Shown here in pieces: positions 34,518 through 42,875 of a stretch of DNA of 64,000 nucleotides. Under the pieces are notes generated by a model. The model worked only from the letters and a program-made list of their open reading frames with translations, searched no databases and was not told where the DNA came from. Within the stretch, counting starts at the first letter, position 1. Each line of letters opens with the position of its first letter. The stretch comes from Amycolatopsis balhimycina FH 1894 (lineage in GTDB: Bacteria > Actinomycetota > Actinomycetes > Mycobacteriales > Pseudonocardiaceae), in NCBI RefSeq assembly GCF_000384295.1, contig NZ_KB913037.1, positions 1,593,975 through 1,657,974 of the forward strand, in the 5' to 3' direction. Position numbers and translations under genes: made by a program.

Positions 34518-36187
34518 TGGACGAGCCCGAACTTGCGGTAGTCGACGTAGGCCGGGAAGCGCCCGATCCGGACGTCACCGACCTGCGAGCCGTGCAGGAA
34601 CGAGTTGCGGGTGTAGATCAGCGGCACCACCGGCGAGTCGGCGAGGATCTTCTTGTCCAGCGCCGCCCACTTCTTGCCTGCCTCGGCCGGGTCCACCGTG
34701 GCCTGCGCCTCGGCGATCAGCGCGTCGACCTCGGGGTTGCTGTAGCGGGACTCGTTGTACCCGCCGTTGCCGATCTCGGTGGACTGGAACAGCGGCTGGA
34801 TGTTCGCGTTGGCCGAGGGGATGTCCGGCTGCCACGAGGTGAGCGTCAGGTCGAAGTCCGAGAGGCCCTTGGTGTCCACTTCGGACGTGTAGGTGTCGTC
34901 GTCGAGCGGCTTGATCGTGGCCTTGATGTTCGCCCGGGCCAGCGAAGCCTGGATCGCCGCGGCCTTCTCCGGGAAACCCCGTTCGTTGTGGGTGGCCATG
35001 ACCAGGCCGTCGAGCCCGTTCGGGAAGCCCGCCTCGGCCAGCAGCTGCTTGGCCTTCGCCGGGTCGCCGGACGGCGGCGCCGGGTACAGGTCGTACTGAT
35101 CACGCCCCTGCAGGCCGGGCGTGATCAGCGTGGTGGCGACGTCACCGGCCAGCTGGGGGCTGCCGGCGCTGGCCACCTGGAACGCGGCCTTGTCGACGGC
35201 GTACTGGAACGCCTGGCGCACCTTCGGGTTCTTCAGGTTGCCGCGCTGGGTGTTCAGCGAAAGGTAGGCCAGCGCCCCGGATTCCGACGTCACCAGCCGT
35301 GACTTCGCCGAGGCGTTGCCCTGGATCTGCGCCAGCTGGGCGGGCGAGGCGAACGTCATGCCGAAGGCGGCACGGTCCTTGCCCGTGTCGTCGACCAGGC
35401 GCTTGGAGATGACCCCGGTGTCCTGGCCGAGCTCGAAGTCGATGGTGTCCGGGTTGGCCAGCCGCGTCTTGTCCTCGTCGCGGCTCCAGTTCGGGTTGCG
35501 CGTCAGCTTCGCCGACTTGCCGCGCTCGTAGCTCTGCAGCTGGTACGGGCCGGACGCGACCGGGTGGTCGCCGTAGTTCGCTTCGGCGCCCTTGCCCTTC
35601 GGCACCGGCGAGAACGCCGGGGTGCTGGCGACCCAGTTGAAGTCGCCGTAGGCGCGGGCGAGGTGGAAGACGATGGTCTTGGCGTCCGGCGTCTGGACGG
35701 TGTCGAGTTCCTTGCCGCCGTCGAACGGGCCCTTGTACGCCAGGCCCGGCGAGAGCAGGTCCTTGTGGTAGGCCAGACCGCCGGAGAAGGCGGCAGCGAA
35801 CGAGCGCTCCAGACCCCACTTGACGTCTTCGCTCTTGATCGGCGTTCCGTCGGCGTACTTCAGGCCGTCCTTCAGGGTGAACGTCCAGGTCTTGCCGCCG
35901 TCGCTGGGCCGTCCGGTGTCGGTGGCCAGGTCGGGCACGATCGTGGTGTCCTTGCCCGGCGCGACGTCCCACGACGTCAGCCGCCGGTGGATCAGCCCGA
36001 GCGTGGTGACGACCAGGTTCGAGCTCTTCGCCGGGTCCCAGGTGATCGACGGCGCGTCGTTGAGCAGGACGAGGGTGCCGCCCGGTTTGACGGTGCCGCC
36101 CTGTCCGGCGGGTGTGTCGTTGGCCCCGCACGCCGTCAGCAGCATGACGGCGGCCAGCACCCCCACGGCGAACCGCAGCTGTTTCAT
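34514..36187 (-). CDS. Family 5 substrate-binding lipoprotein, importer B
   Basis: The 557-residue product begins with a lipoprotein signal (RFAVGVLAAVMLLTAC). It is an SBP_bac_5 peptide-type binding protein with GGTLVLLNDAPSITWDP at the start of the mature part, KTWTFTLKDGLKYADGTPI and the C-terminal SPVVPLIYTRNSFL. AAGGGG precedes its ATG. It lies between the DppB and fused ATPase genes of the same operon. The ligand is undetermined. Confidence 0.9.
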   Translation of the reverse strand: MKQLRFAVGVLAAVMLLTACGANDTPAGQGGTVKPGGTLVLLNDAPSITWDPAKSSNLVVTTLGLIHRRLTSWDVAPGKDTTIVPDLATDTGRPSDGGKTWTFTLKDGLKYADGTPIKSEDVKWGLERSFAAAFSGGLAYHKDLLSPGLAYKGPFDGGKELDTVQTPDAKTIVFHLARAYGDFNWVASTPAFSPVPKGKGAEANYGDHPVASGPYQLQSYERGKSAKLTRNPNWSRDEDKTRLANPDTIDFELGQDTGVISKRLVDDTGKDRAAFGMTFASPAQLAQIQGNASAKSRLVTSESGALAYLSLNTQRGNLKNPKVRQAFQYAVDKAAFQVASAGSPQLAGDVATTLITPGLQGRDQYDLYPAPPSGDPAKAKQLLAEAGFPNGLDGLVMATHNERGFPEKAAAIQASLARANIKATIKPLDDDTYTSEVDTKGLSDFDLTLTSWQPDIPSANANIQPLFQSTEIGNGGYNESRYSNPEVDALIAEAQATVDPAEAGKKWAALDKKILADSPVVPLIYTRNSFLHGSQVGDVRIGRFPAYVDYRKFGLVQ

Positions 36188-36197
36188 CGTGTCCCCT

Positions 36198-37193
36198 TCA
36201 AACGAGGCGCGCCCGCGGATCGAGCGCGCCGTAGCAGAGATCGACCAGGAAGTTCAGGACCGTCACCAGCAGGGCCGAGAACAGCGTCACGCCCAGCAGC
36301 ACCGGCAGGTTGAGCGACGCGATCGCGTCGACGAGCAGCCGCCCGACCCCGGCCATGCCGAAGATCCGCTCGGTGATCACCGTCCCGGCCAGCAGGCCGC
36401 CGAGGTCGACGCCGAACACCGTGACCACCGGCAGCAGGACGTTGCGCAAAGCGTGCCGCCCCACCACCTTCCGCTCGGTGAGGCCCTTGGCCCGCGCGGT
36501 GCGGACGTAGTCCTCGCCGAGGGTTTCCAGCATCTGGCCGCGGGTCAGCCGCGCGTAGATGGCAGCGTGCAGGAAGGCCAGGACGAACCACGGCAGCACG
36601 AGGTGCCAGGCCCACTGGGCGGGGTTTTCGCTCAGGGGCACATAACCGGACTTCGGCACGACGTCGAGCGCGAACGCGAAGATCGTGATCCCGATCATCC
36701 CGGCCAGGTAGGCGGGCATGGACACGCCGGTCATCGCGGCGGCCATCGTGATCCGGTCGACGGCCGTGCCGCGGCGCAGCGCCGAAAGCACGCCGAGCCC
36801 GACGCCGAGGACGATCCAGATCACGGCCGCACCCAGCGCGACGGAGAAGCTGACCTCGATCCGGCCGCCGATCTCGCTGAGCACGTCGACGTTGTTCTGG
36901 AAGTCGTAGCCGAAGCAGGGGGCGGCGCAGTGGATCGCCGCGGTACCCGTGCCGAACGTGCGGCCGCCGACGATCCCGCCGAGGAAGTCGAGGAACTGCC
37001 GGTACCACGGGACGTCGTAGCCCATGAACTCCCGCGCGAGCCGGAGTCCTTCCGGCGAGCACGGGCGGCCGCACGCCATCCGGGCGGGGTCGGCGGGCAG
37101 GACGTAGAACACCACGAACGTCACGAAGGCGACGACGAGCAGGACCAGGAGCATCCCGGCGAAGCGGGTGGCGACGAAGCGGGCGGTGCGCAT
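36198..37193 (-). CDS. DppB-type permease, importer B
   Basis: This 331-residue permease has six spans and the family loop DYVRTARAKGLTERKVVGRHAL. A long extracellular insertion (about 60-105), with cysteines in CGRPC and IHCAAPCFGY, could form disulfides and is unusual for plain DppB. Its ATG overlaps the stop of the DppC-type gene by one base. Its stop is 10 bases before the binding-protein start. Confidence 0.9.
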   Translation of the reverse strand: MRTARFVATRFAGMLLVLLVVAFVTFVVFYVLPADPARMACGRPCSPEGLRLAREFMGYDVPWYRQFLDFLGGIVGGRTFGTGTAAIHCAAPCFGYDFQNNVDVLSEIGGRIEVSFSVALGAAVIWIVLGVGLGVLSALRRGTAVDRITMAAAMTGVSMPAYLAGMIGITIFAFALDVVPKSGYVPLSENPAQWAWHLVLPWFVLAFLHAAIYARLTRGQMLETLGEDYVRTARAKGLTERKVVGRHALRNVLLPVVTVFGVDLGGLLAGTVITERIFGMAGVGRLLVDAIASLNLPVLLGVTLFSALLVTVLNFLVDLCYGALDPRARLV

Positions 37194-38131
37194 CAGGCCG
37201 CACCTCCCGAGCGCGGATCGAGCGCGTCGCGAACGGCGTCGCCGACGACGTTGAAGGCCAGCGTGATGAGGAACAGCAGGAGGCCGGGGAAGACCAGGTA
37301 CATCGGGTCGGTTTCGAAGAAGTCGATGGCGGTGCTGATCGTGCGCCCCCAGCTGGGCGTCGGAGGCAGGACGCCGACGCCCAGGAACGACAGCGCGGCC
37401 TCACTGCCGATCATCGACGGGATGGACAGGCTGGCGACGACGATGATCGGCGCCCAGAGGTTGGGCAGCAGTTCCTTCGTGATCACGTGCCACGGCCCGC
37501 CGCCGATGACCTTGGCGGCGGCGACGAAATCGCGTCGGGACAGCGTCAGGGCCTGCGCCCGCACGATCCTGGCCACGCGCGGCCAGCCGAAGAGCCCGAG
37601 CACGACGATCAACGTGACCTGCCGCGGGAAGTCGACCGGCAGGACCGCGCCGAGCGCGACCATGAAGATCAGGTACGGGAACCCGAGGATGACGTCGGCG
37701 GTCCAGGTCACCAGGCGGTCCCACCAGCCGCCGAGGTAGCCGGCGCTGACTCCGATCACGACACCGAGGGCGGTGGCGAGCACGGTGGCGCCGAGCCCGA
37801 CGAGCAACGACGTCCGCGCGCCGTGCGCGACGAGCGCGAAGAGGTCGACACCGGTCAGCGGCTCGACACCGAACCAGTGCGCCCCGCTCACCCCGCCCAG
37901 CGTCCCCGCCGGGAGCCCGGTCGGGCCGAGTGTGGCGATGTCCGGGACCAGGCTCTGCCCTTCGACTCCGGCGAACAGATCGGCCCCGGCGGCGAGCAGC
38001 ACGATGCCGACGACCAGGAGCGCACAGACGGACGTCCACCGCCCGGAGCGGACGGCACGCCACACCGCGGCCGGCAGGGAACGTGCCGCGAGGGCCGGGA
38101 CACCGGCGGGTGTCGGCGGAGGTTTGACCAC
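37193..38131 (-). CDS. DppC-type permease, importer B (first gene of operon)
   Basis: The GTG at 38131 follows GAAGGTGCT. The 312-residue product has six membrane spans, the DFVAAAKVIGGGPWHVITKELLPN loop and LSFLGVGVLPPTPSWG near the end, all typical of DppC. The operon order here is C-B-A-DF, unlike the A-B-C-DF order of importer A, so the two sets are not simple tandem copies. Confidence 0.9.
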   Translation of the reverse strand: MVKPPPTPAGVPALAARSLPAAVWRAVRSGRWTSVCALLVVGIVLLAAGADLFAGVEGQSLVPDIATLGPTGLPAGTLGGVSGAHWFGVEPLTGVDLFALVAHGARTSLLVGLGATVLATALGVVIGVSAGYLGGWWDRLVTWTADVILGFPYLIFMVALGAVLPVDFPRQVTLIVVLGLFGWPRVARIVRAQALTLSRRDFVAAAKVIGGGPWHVITKELLPNLWAPIIVVASLSIPSMIGSEAALSFLGVGVLPPTPSWGRTISTAIDFFETDPMYLVFPGLLLFLITLAFNVVGDAVRDALDPRSGGAA

Positions 38132-38276
38132 AGCACCTTCAAGGTTCAGCCGATCGAGTGACGATCAGGACCTTATGGAAGTTCCACTGCCGAACCCAGT
38201 GATCGACCCACCATCCCACTATCTGGACGGTAAGTCGCCGACGGCGCGGGTGATTTATCTGTTGATGCCCGTTTTG

Positions 38277-38310
38277 TGTCCACTGAGCGGACGTCGACCG
38301 CTCATAGGAC
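38277..38310. terminator. Hairpin after the truncated epimerase gene
   Basis: Arms GTCC..TGAGCGG and CCGCTCA..GGAC (two internal mismatches) enclose a 7-base loop. The hairpin lies 3 bases beyond the stop of the epimerase remnant on the minus strand, where it would terminate. It may instead be a regulatory site for the importer operon starting at 38131. Confidence 0.45.
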
Positions 38311-38313
38311 GGT

Positions 38314-38612
38314 TCAGCGGGCGAAGTAGTGGCCCGCGTCGAGGTCGGCGAGCAGCCCGGGACGAGCCGGGTGCCAGTCCATCAGCTTCCGGGTGATGGC
38401 GCTGGAGGCGGGCGTGTCCATCGCGAAGATCGGGCCGAGCCAGCCGAAGTGCTCGGCCGACTGCTCCACGGGGACGGACGTGACCGGCAGGTGCAGGTGG
38501 TCGCCGATGCGCTCGGCGATCCGGCGCACCGGGATGCCCTCGTCGCCGACCGCGTGCAGCCTGCTGCCCGCGGGCGTGTGCTCCAAGGCCAGCCGGTACA
38601 GCAGCGCGGTGT
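38314..38612 (-). pseudogene. C-terminal remnant of an NAD-dependent epimerase/SDR
   Basis: The last ~99 codons (DTALLYRLALEHTPAGSR...LLADLDAGHYF) match the C-terminus of extended SDR epimerases, including GSRLHAVGDEGIPVRRIA and the final PGLLADLDAGHY. The Rossmann half is absent. The homology stops exactly at the outer end of the long palindrome at 38611-38663, which suggests the gene was cut there by insertion or deletion. The only in-frame ATG or GTG starts give a non-functional stub. Confidence 0.75.
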
Positions 38613-38663
38613 CTTGAATGACTCATTCAGGTCTCTGGAGGTCCTGAATGAGTCATTCAAGAC
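38611..38663. repeat. Palindromic element with 21-base arms (TGAATGACTCATTCA type)
   Basis: Perfect 21-base arms begin GTCTTGAATGACTCATTCAG and end CTGAATGAGTCATTCAAGAC, with an 11-base loop. Each arm itself contains the short palindrome TGAATGACTCATTCA or TGAATGAGTCATTCA. It forms the breakpoint of the epimerase remnant and resembles in style the element at 20806. Confidence 0.85.
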
Positions 38664-38727
38664 CTCCGGCGAGCCGCCGATCCGCGAACCGGGCGCGACT
38701 TTGCCGGCCCCCGGGCGACGTGATCGA

Positions 38728-40209
38728 TCAGCCCTCGATTTCCCCGCTGCCGGCCAGCCGGTCGAGCAGGATCGCGGCCGCCATGACGTCCGGGCTCAGT
38801 GACCGGTCGGCCATGTCCGGGTCCAGTGCGCGGTCGGCCAGCCGGTAGGCGGCGGCGAGCGGACTGGCCGGATCCGGCTCGATGGATCGCTGTCGCAGCG
38901 TCCGCATGGCCGCCACGAGCTCGCACGCCAGCACCAGCCGGAACGCGCGGGCCGCACGCAACGCCTGACCGGCGGACTGGAACGCGAAGCTCGAATGGTC
39001 CTCGACGCCCCGGGAGACGACCGCGTGCCCGAGGCCGGCCGGCTGGGCCATGCCGCGCACCTCGGCCAGCGCCGAGTGCGCGCTGTATTCGAGGATCATG
39101 ATCCCGGAACTGCCGGTCGCGCCCTCGGCGAGGAAGGGCCGCTGCGCGGTGAATCCCGGTTCGCTCAGCGTGGTCAGCCGCGCGGTGGACAGCTGCCCGG
39201 TGTGCAGCAGCGCGAGTTTCGTCGTGTCCAGGGCCATGCCCAGGTAAGCGCAGTGGAAGCCGCCGTGGTGGTACGCGGCGTCGTCCTCGGCCGAGATCAG
39301 CGGGTTCTCCGCGGCCGCGTTGAGCTCGACGGACAGCACCCGCTCCAGTCCGTCGACGGCATCCACGGCGAGCCCGGTGATCTGGGGGAAACACCGGTAG
39401 CCGTAGGGATCCTGGATTCTCGCCCGCTGCCGCGGCGGCGTGCCGATCAAGCGCCGCATCCGCGCGGCGGCGAGCACCTGGCCGGGGTGCGGCCGGGCGC
39501 GGTGGACCCGCTCGGCCAACGGTTCCAGCGACGCATCGACGGCCAAAAAGGACAGTCCCGCGACCAGGCTGGTCGCGGCGACCAGGTCCCGCACCATCCG
39601 CCAGGCCAGGGACGCCAGGCCGATGGTCAGCGCGTTGCTGCTGATCAGCGCGAGGGCGTCGCCCGGTTCGAGGGTGATCGGCGGCGGGGTGGCGCGGCCG
39701 CCGAGCCACGGCCGTTCGCCGAGCATGACCAGCCCGGTTTCGGCGAGCGCGGTCAGATCGCCGGTGCCGATCGCCCCGAACTCGTGCACGGCCGGGTAGG
39801 CGCCGGCGTTGAGCGCGGCGGTCAGCGTTTCGGCGACGGCCGGCGGCAGTCCGGCACCGCCGGCCAGCAGCTGGTTGATCCGGACCGCCAGCATCGCGCG
39901 GGCCTGTTCCTCCGGCAGCAGGTCGCCGATCCCGCCGGCGTGGCTGCGCAGCAGCCGGAGCCCGTGCTCGGCGCGGTCGCTCGCGGACACGCTCTCGGTC
40001 CGGTTGGCGCCGACCCCGGTGTTGCGTCCGTAGACGAGTTGCCGGTCGACGATTTCCCGGGAGGCCCGCGCCGAGGCGGCCATCCGCTTGCGGCCGGTGT
40101 CGTCGAGCAGGACCGTTGCCCGTTCACACGCCACCCTGATGAGCTGGTCGGCGCTCAACGTGCGGCCGTCGAGCACCACGGGCGCGACCGTCCCGATCAC
40201 CGACGTCAT
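38728..40209 (-). CDS. Histidine/aromatic ammonia-lyase homologue with a variant (GTG) MIO triad
   Basis: The 493-residue product is a clear aromatic amino acid lyase. It has LVYGRNTGVGANR with the catalytic Tyr60, QDPYGYRCFPQITG (266-279), ENPLIS (301-306), HGGFHCAYLGMALD (315-328) and GVEDHSSFAFQSAG. The segment that normally reads G-Ala-Ser-Gly-Asp-Leu, and cyclises to the MIO electrophile, here reads AIGTGDLTALAE. Gly148-Thr149-Gly150 replace the triad and one residue is missing upstream. The usual MIO cannot form from it. A good GGAGGAG precedes the ATG. It is divergent from an OpuC/EgtU-type importer operon, so it may eliminate an amine from an imported betaine-like substrate such as ergothioneine. 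Confidence 0.85.
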   Translation of the reverse strand: MTSVIGTVAPVVLDGRTLSADQLIRVACERATVLLDDTGRKRMAASARASREIVDRQLVYGRNTGVGANRTESVSASDRAEHGLRLLRSHAGGIGDLLPEEQARAMLAVRINQLLAGGAGLPPAVAETLTAALNAGAYPAVHEFGAIGTGDLTALAETGLVMLGERPWLGGRATPPPITLEPGDALALISSNALTIGLASLAWRMVRDLVAATSLVAGLSFLAVDASLEPLAERVHRARPHPGQVLAAARMRRLIGTPPRQRARIQDPYGYRCFPQITGLAVDAVDGLERVLSVELNAAAENPLISAEDDAAYHHGGFHCAYLGMALDTTKLALLHTGQLSTARLTTLSEPGFTAQRPFLAEGATGSSGIMILEYSAHSALAEVRGMAQPAGLGHAVVSRGVEDHSSFAFQSAGQALRAARAFRLVLACELVAAMRTLRQRSIEPDPASPLAAAYRLADRALDPDMADRSLSPDVMAAAILLDRLAGSGEIEG

Positions 40210-40293
40210 GTCGATCTCCTCCGGACACGGGTCATCGCGGACGGCAGCCGGACCGGCTCGTGTTTCCGGTCGGTTAACGCCCGCGACTGAACC

Positions 40294-40322
40294 TTGACAT
40301 ACGCGTATTCGCTACGAACTAT
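40294..40322 (+). promoter_or_regulatory. Likely promoter of the betaine-type ABC operon
   Basis: A consensus TTGACA (40294-40299), a 17-base spacer and AACTAT (40317-40322) lie in an unusually AT-rich gap just before the operator-like repeats and the first gene. Confidence 0.55.
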
Positions 40323-40325
40323 GCA

Positions 40326-40356
40326 TGAAGATATTCACTCACTTCAAGGGGTGAAG
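40326..40356. promoter_or_regulatory. Candidate RpiR operators (two TGAA/TTCA sites)
   Basis: TGAAGATATTCA (40326-40337) and CTTCAAGGGGTGAAG (40342-40356) are adjacent inverted repeats built on TGAA/TTCA half-sites, between the -10 box and the first codon. The ribosome-binding AAGGGG lies in the loop of the second. The last gene of the operon encodes an RpiR regulator. Confidence 0.5.
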
Positions 40357-40360
40357 ATAG

Positions 40361-41497
40361 TTGATCAGGTTTGAGTCGGTGACGAAGCGCTTCCCTGGCG
40401 GTGCCACGGCGGTGCACGAGTTGGACATGACCATGCCGGCGGGACAGCTCACCGTCCTCGTCGGCACGTCAGGATGTGGGAAGACCACCACACTCCGGAT
40501 GATCAACCGGATGGTCGAGGCGACCTCCGGTGCGGTCACAGTGGACGGTCGCAACGTGCGCGACCTGCCGGAAGCCGCCTTGCGAAGGGGCATCGGCTAT
40601 GTGATCCAGCAGTCCGGGTTGTTTCCCCATCGGACAGTCCGGGACAACATCGGCACGGTGCCGCGGCTGCTCGGCTGGTCGAAACGCAAGATCCGGGACC
40701 GCACCGACGAGCTGCTGGAGACGGTCGGGCTGGCGGAGCAGCTGGCCGACCGGTACCCGCACCAGCTCTCCGGTGGGCAGCAGCAGCGCGTCGGGGTGGC
40801 CCGCGCGCTGGCCGCCGATCCGCCGGTCCTGCTGATGGACGAACCGTTCGGCGCGGTCGATCCGGTGGTCCGCGGCCGCCTGCAGGAGGAGCTGCTCAGC
40901 CTGCAGCGCCGGCTGCAAAAGACGATCGTGTTCGTCACGCACGACATCGACGAGGCGGTGAAGCTGGGCGACCGGATCGCGATCTTCCGCGTCGGCGGCA
41001 AGCTCGCCCAGTACGCGGCGCCTGCCGAACTGCTCGCCCATCCGGCCGACGAGTTCGTCGCCGACTTCCTCGGCGAGCAGCGCGGGCTGAAACTGCTGTC
41101 CCTGCGCTCGCTCGACGGCGTGCCGATCCGGCCGGTCACCACCGTCCGCGCCGACACCCCGGTCGCCGAAGCGCGGTCGGCGACCGGTGACCAGCAGTGG
41201 CTGCTCGCCGTGACAGCAGATGGCCGGCCGGTCGGCTGGGTCGACCGGCACCGGCTTCCGGCGACCGGAGTGGTCGCTGACGGCGAGATCTTCCCGGCCG
41301 GCGGCCTGCGGCCCGACGCGTCTTTGCTGTCCGCATTGGACAACGCGATGTCCGCGCCGACCGGGCTCGCCGTCCGGCTCGACGAACACGGTGCGGTGGC
41401 AGGCGTTTCCGATCAGCGGGAGATCGGCGAGCTCGCCGCCGGCTTCCGGGCCGGGATCGTCGCCGAGGTCGCCGCGCACGAGGTGCCGTCCTCATGA
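40361..41497 (+). CDS. Quaternary-amine ABC importer ATPase (ProV/OpuCA type)
   Basis: The start is TTG at 40361, 9 bases after AAGGGG. The 378-residue ATPase has Walker A GTSGCGKTT, the family-typical GYVIQQSGLFPHRTVRDNI, signature LSGGQQQRV and Walker B LLMDEPFGAVD. After about residue 245 a degenerate CBS-like regulatory region follows, as in glycine betaine/choline importers. It powers the two permeases that follow and overlaps the first by 4 bases. The order ATPase-permease-permease-binding protein matches the opuC operon. Confidence 0.9.
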   Translation: MIRFESVTKRFPGGATAVHELDMTMPAGQLTVLVGTSGCGKTTTLRMINRMVEATSGAVTVDGRNVRDLPEAALRRGIGYVIQQSGLFPHRTVRDNIGTVPRLLGWSKRKIRDRTDELLETVGLAEQLADRYPHQLSGGQQQRVGVARALAADPPVLLMDEPFGAVDPVVRGRLQEELLSLQRRLQKTIVFVTHDIDEAVKLGDRIAIFRVGGKLAQYAAPAELLAHPADEFVADFLGEQRGLKLLSLRSLDGVPIRPVTTVRADTPVAEARSATGDQQWLLAVTADGRPVGWVDRHRLPATGVVADGEIFPAGGLRPDASLLSALDNAMSAPTGLAVRLDEHGAVAGVSDQREIGELAAGFRAGIVAEVAAHEVPSS

Positions 41498-42123
41498 TGT
41501 GGTCGTGGATTCCCGCCCACACCGGTGCCTTGTGGACGCTGGTGCTCACCCACACCGAGATGACCGCGATCGCGGTGCTGCTCGGGCTGGTGATCGCGTT
41601 GCCGCTCGGGGTGCTCGCGCACCGGTTGCCCGTGCTGCGCGGCCCGATCACGGCGATCAGCGGTGTGCTGTTCACGGTGCCCTCGCTCGCGCTGTTCATC
41701 CTGCTGCTGCCGATCACCGGGCTGACCGAGACGACCGCCATCGCCGGACTGACCGTCTACACCCTGGTCGTGCTGGTACGCAACATCGTCGAGGGGCTGG
41801 CCGGGGTGTCCCCGCAGGTCCGCCAGGCGGCCAGGGCGATGGGCTACACCCGGCTGCACACCCTGTTCGCGGTGGAGCTGCCGCTCGCCCTGCCGGTGAT
41901 CATGGCCGGCGTCCGGATGGCGACCGTGATGACGATCAGCCTGGTCAGCGTCGCCGGATTCATCGGCTACGGCGCGCTCGGCCAGTTGTTCATCGACGGC
42001 TTCCAGCGCGACTTTCCCACCCCGATCGTCGTCGGCGTGGTGCTGACGCTGCTGCTCGCGCTGGTCGCCGACGGGTTGCTGGTCGGTGCGCAGCGCGTGC
42101 TCACCCCGTGGACCAGGAAGTAG
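41494..42123 (+). CDS. Quaternary-amine ABC importer permease (OpuCB type)
   Basis: This 209-residue permease has about six hydrophobic helices and the EAA-type loop QVRQAARAMGYTRLHTLFAVELP. The final portion ends in FIGYGALGQLFIDGFQRDFPTP, typical of OpuC/ProW-like permeases. Its ATG overlaps the ATPase stop by 4 bases. It likely pairs with the next permease for import of a trimethylammonium compound. Confidence 0.9.
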   Translation: MMWSWIPAHTGALWTLVLTHTEMTAIAVLLGLVIALPLGVLAHRLPVLRGPITAISGVLFTVPSLALFILLLPITGLTETTAIAGLTVYTLVVLVRNIVEGLAGVSPQVRQAARAMGYTRLHTLFAVELPLALPVIMAGVRMATVMTISLVSVAGFIGYGALGQLFIDGFQRDFPTPIVVGVVLTLLLALVADGLLVGAQRVLTPWTRK

Positions 42124-42132
42124 GGCCGCGTC

Positions 42133-42822
42133 ATGTTCGGTATCTTCGGCTCGGTCTTCGGCTGGCTGACCAGCGGTGCGCACTGGGCGGGCACCGGCGG
42201 GGTGGCCAACCGGGTGCTGGAGCACCTGCAGTACTCCCTGTTGTCCACGCTCGCCGCGATGGTCGTCGCGCTGCCGATCGGCCTGCTCATCGGGCACACC
42301 GGCCGAGGTGCGTTCCTGGCCATCAACATCAGCGGCTTCGGCCGGGCGCTGCCCACCGTCGGGCTCGTCACCCTGGTGTTCCTGGTCAGCGGGCTGAGCC
42401 TGTGGCCGGTGTACGTCGCGCTGGTGGTGCTGGCCGTTCCCGTGATCATCACCAACACCTACGCCGGCATGGCCGCGGTCGACCGGGAGGTGCGTGACGC
42501 CGCGCGCGGCGTCGGGATGACCGGCCTCCAGGTGCTGTGGGAGATCGAGATCCCCCTGGCACTGCCCCTGATCATCGCCGGCATCCGGCTGGCCGCGGTG
42601 CAGGTGATCGCCACCGCGACCATCGCCGCGTACATCAGCTTCGGCGGTCTCGGCCGCTACCTGTTCGACGGGCTTGCCCAGCGCGACCTCACCCAGGTGC
42701 TCGCCGGCGCTGTGCTCGTCGCCGTCCTGGCCATCACGGTGGACCTCGCGTTCACCGGGCTGCAGCGGAGTCTCGTACCACGGGGCATTGCGCTGCGGCG
42801 ACGTCAAAACAACGACGCCTAG
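42133..42822 (+). CDS. Quaternary-amine ABC importer permease (OpuCD type)
   Basis: The 229-residue product has six membrane spans with the loop EVRDAARGVGMTGLQVLWEIEIPLALP and the AAYISFGGLGRYLFDGLAQRD ending typical of the second OpuC permease. It begins 9 bases after the first permease gene and lies 53 bases before the binding-protein gene. Confidence 0.9.
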   Translation: MFGIFGSVFGWLTSGAHWAGTGGVANRVLEHLQYSLLSTLAAMVVALPIGLLIGHTGRGAFLAINISGFGRALPTVGLVTLVFLVSGLSLWPVYVALVVLAVPVIITNTYAGMAAVDREVRDAARGVGMTGLQVLWEIEIPLALPLIIAGIRLAAVQVIATATIAAYISFGGLGRYLFDGLAQRDLTQVLAGAVLVAVLAITVDLAFTGLQRSLVPRGIALRRRQNNDA

Positions 42823-42875
42823 CCGGCCGAGCTGTACCCGACCCACCTCAGTACCCGCGTTCGTCGAGGAGCTCC

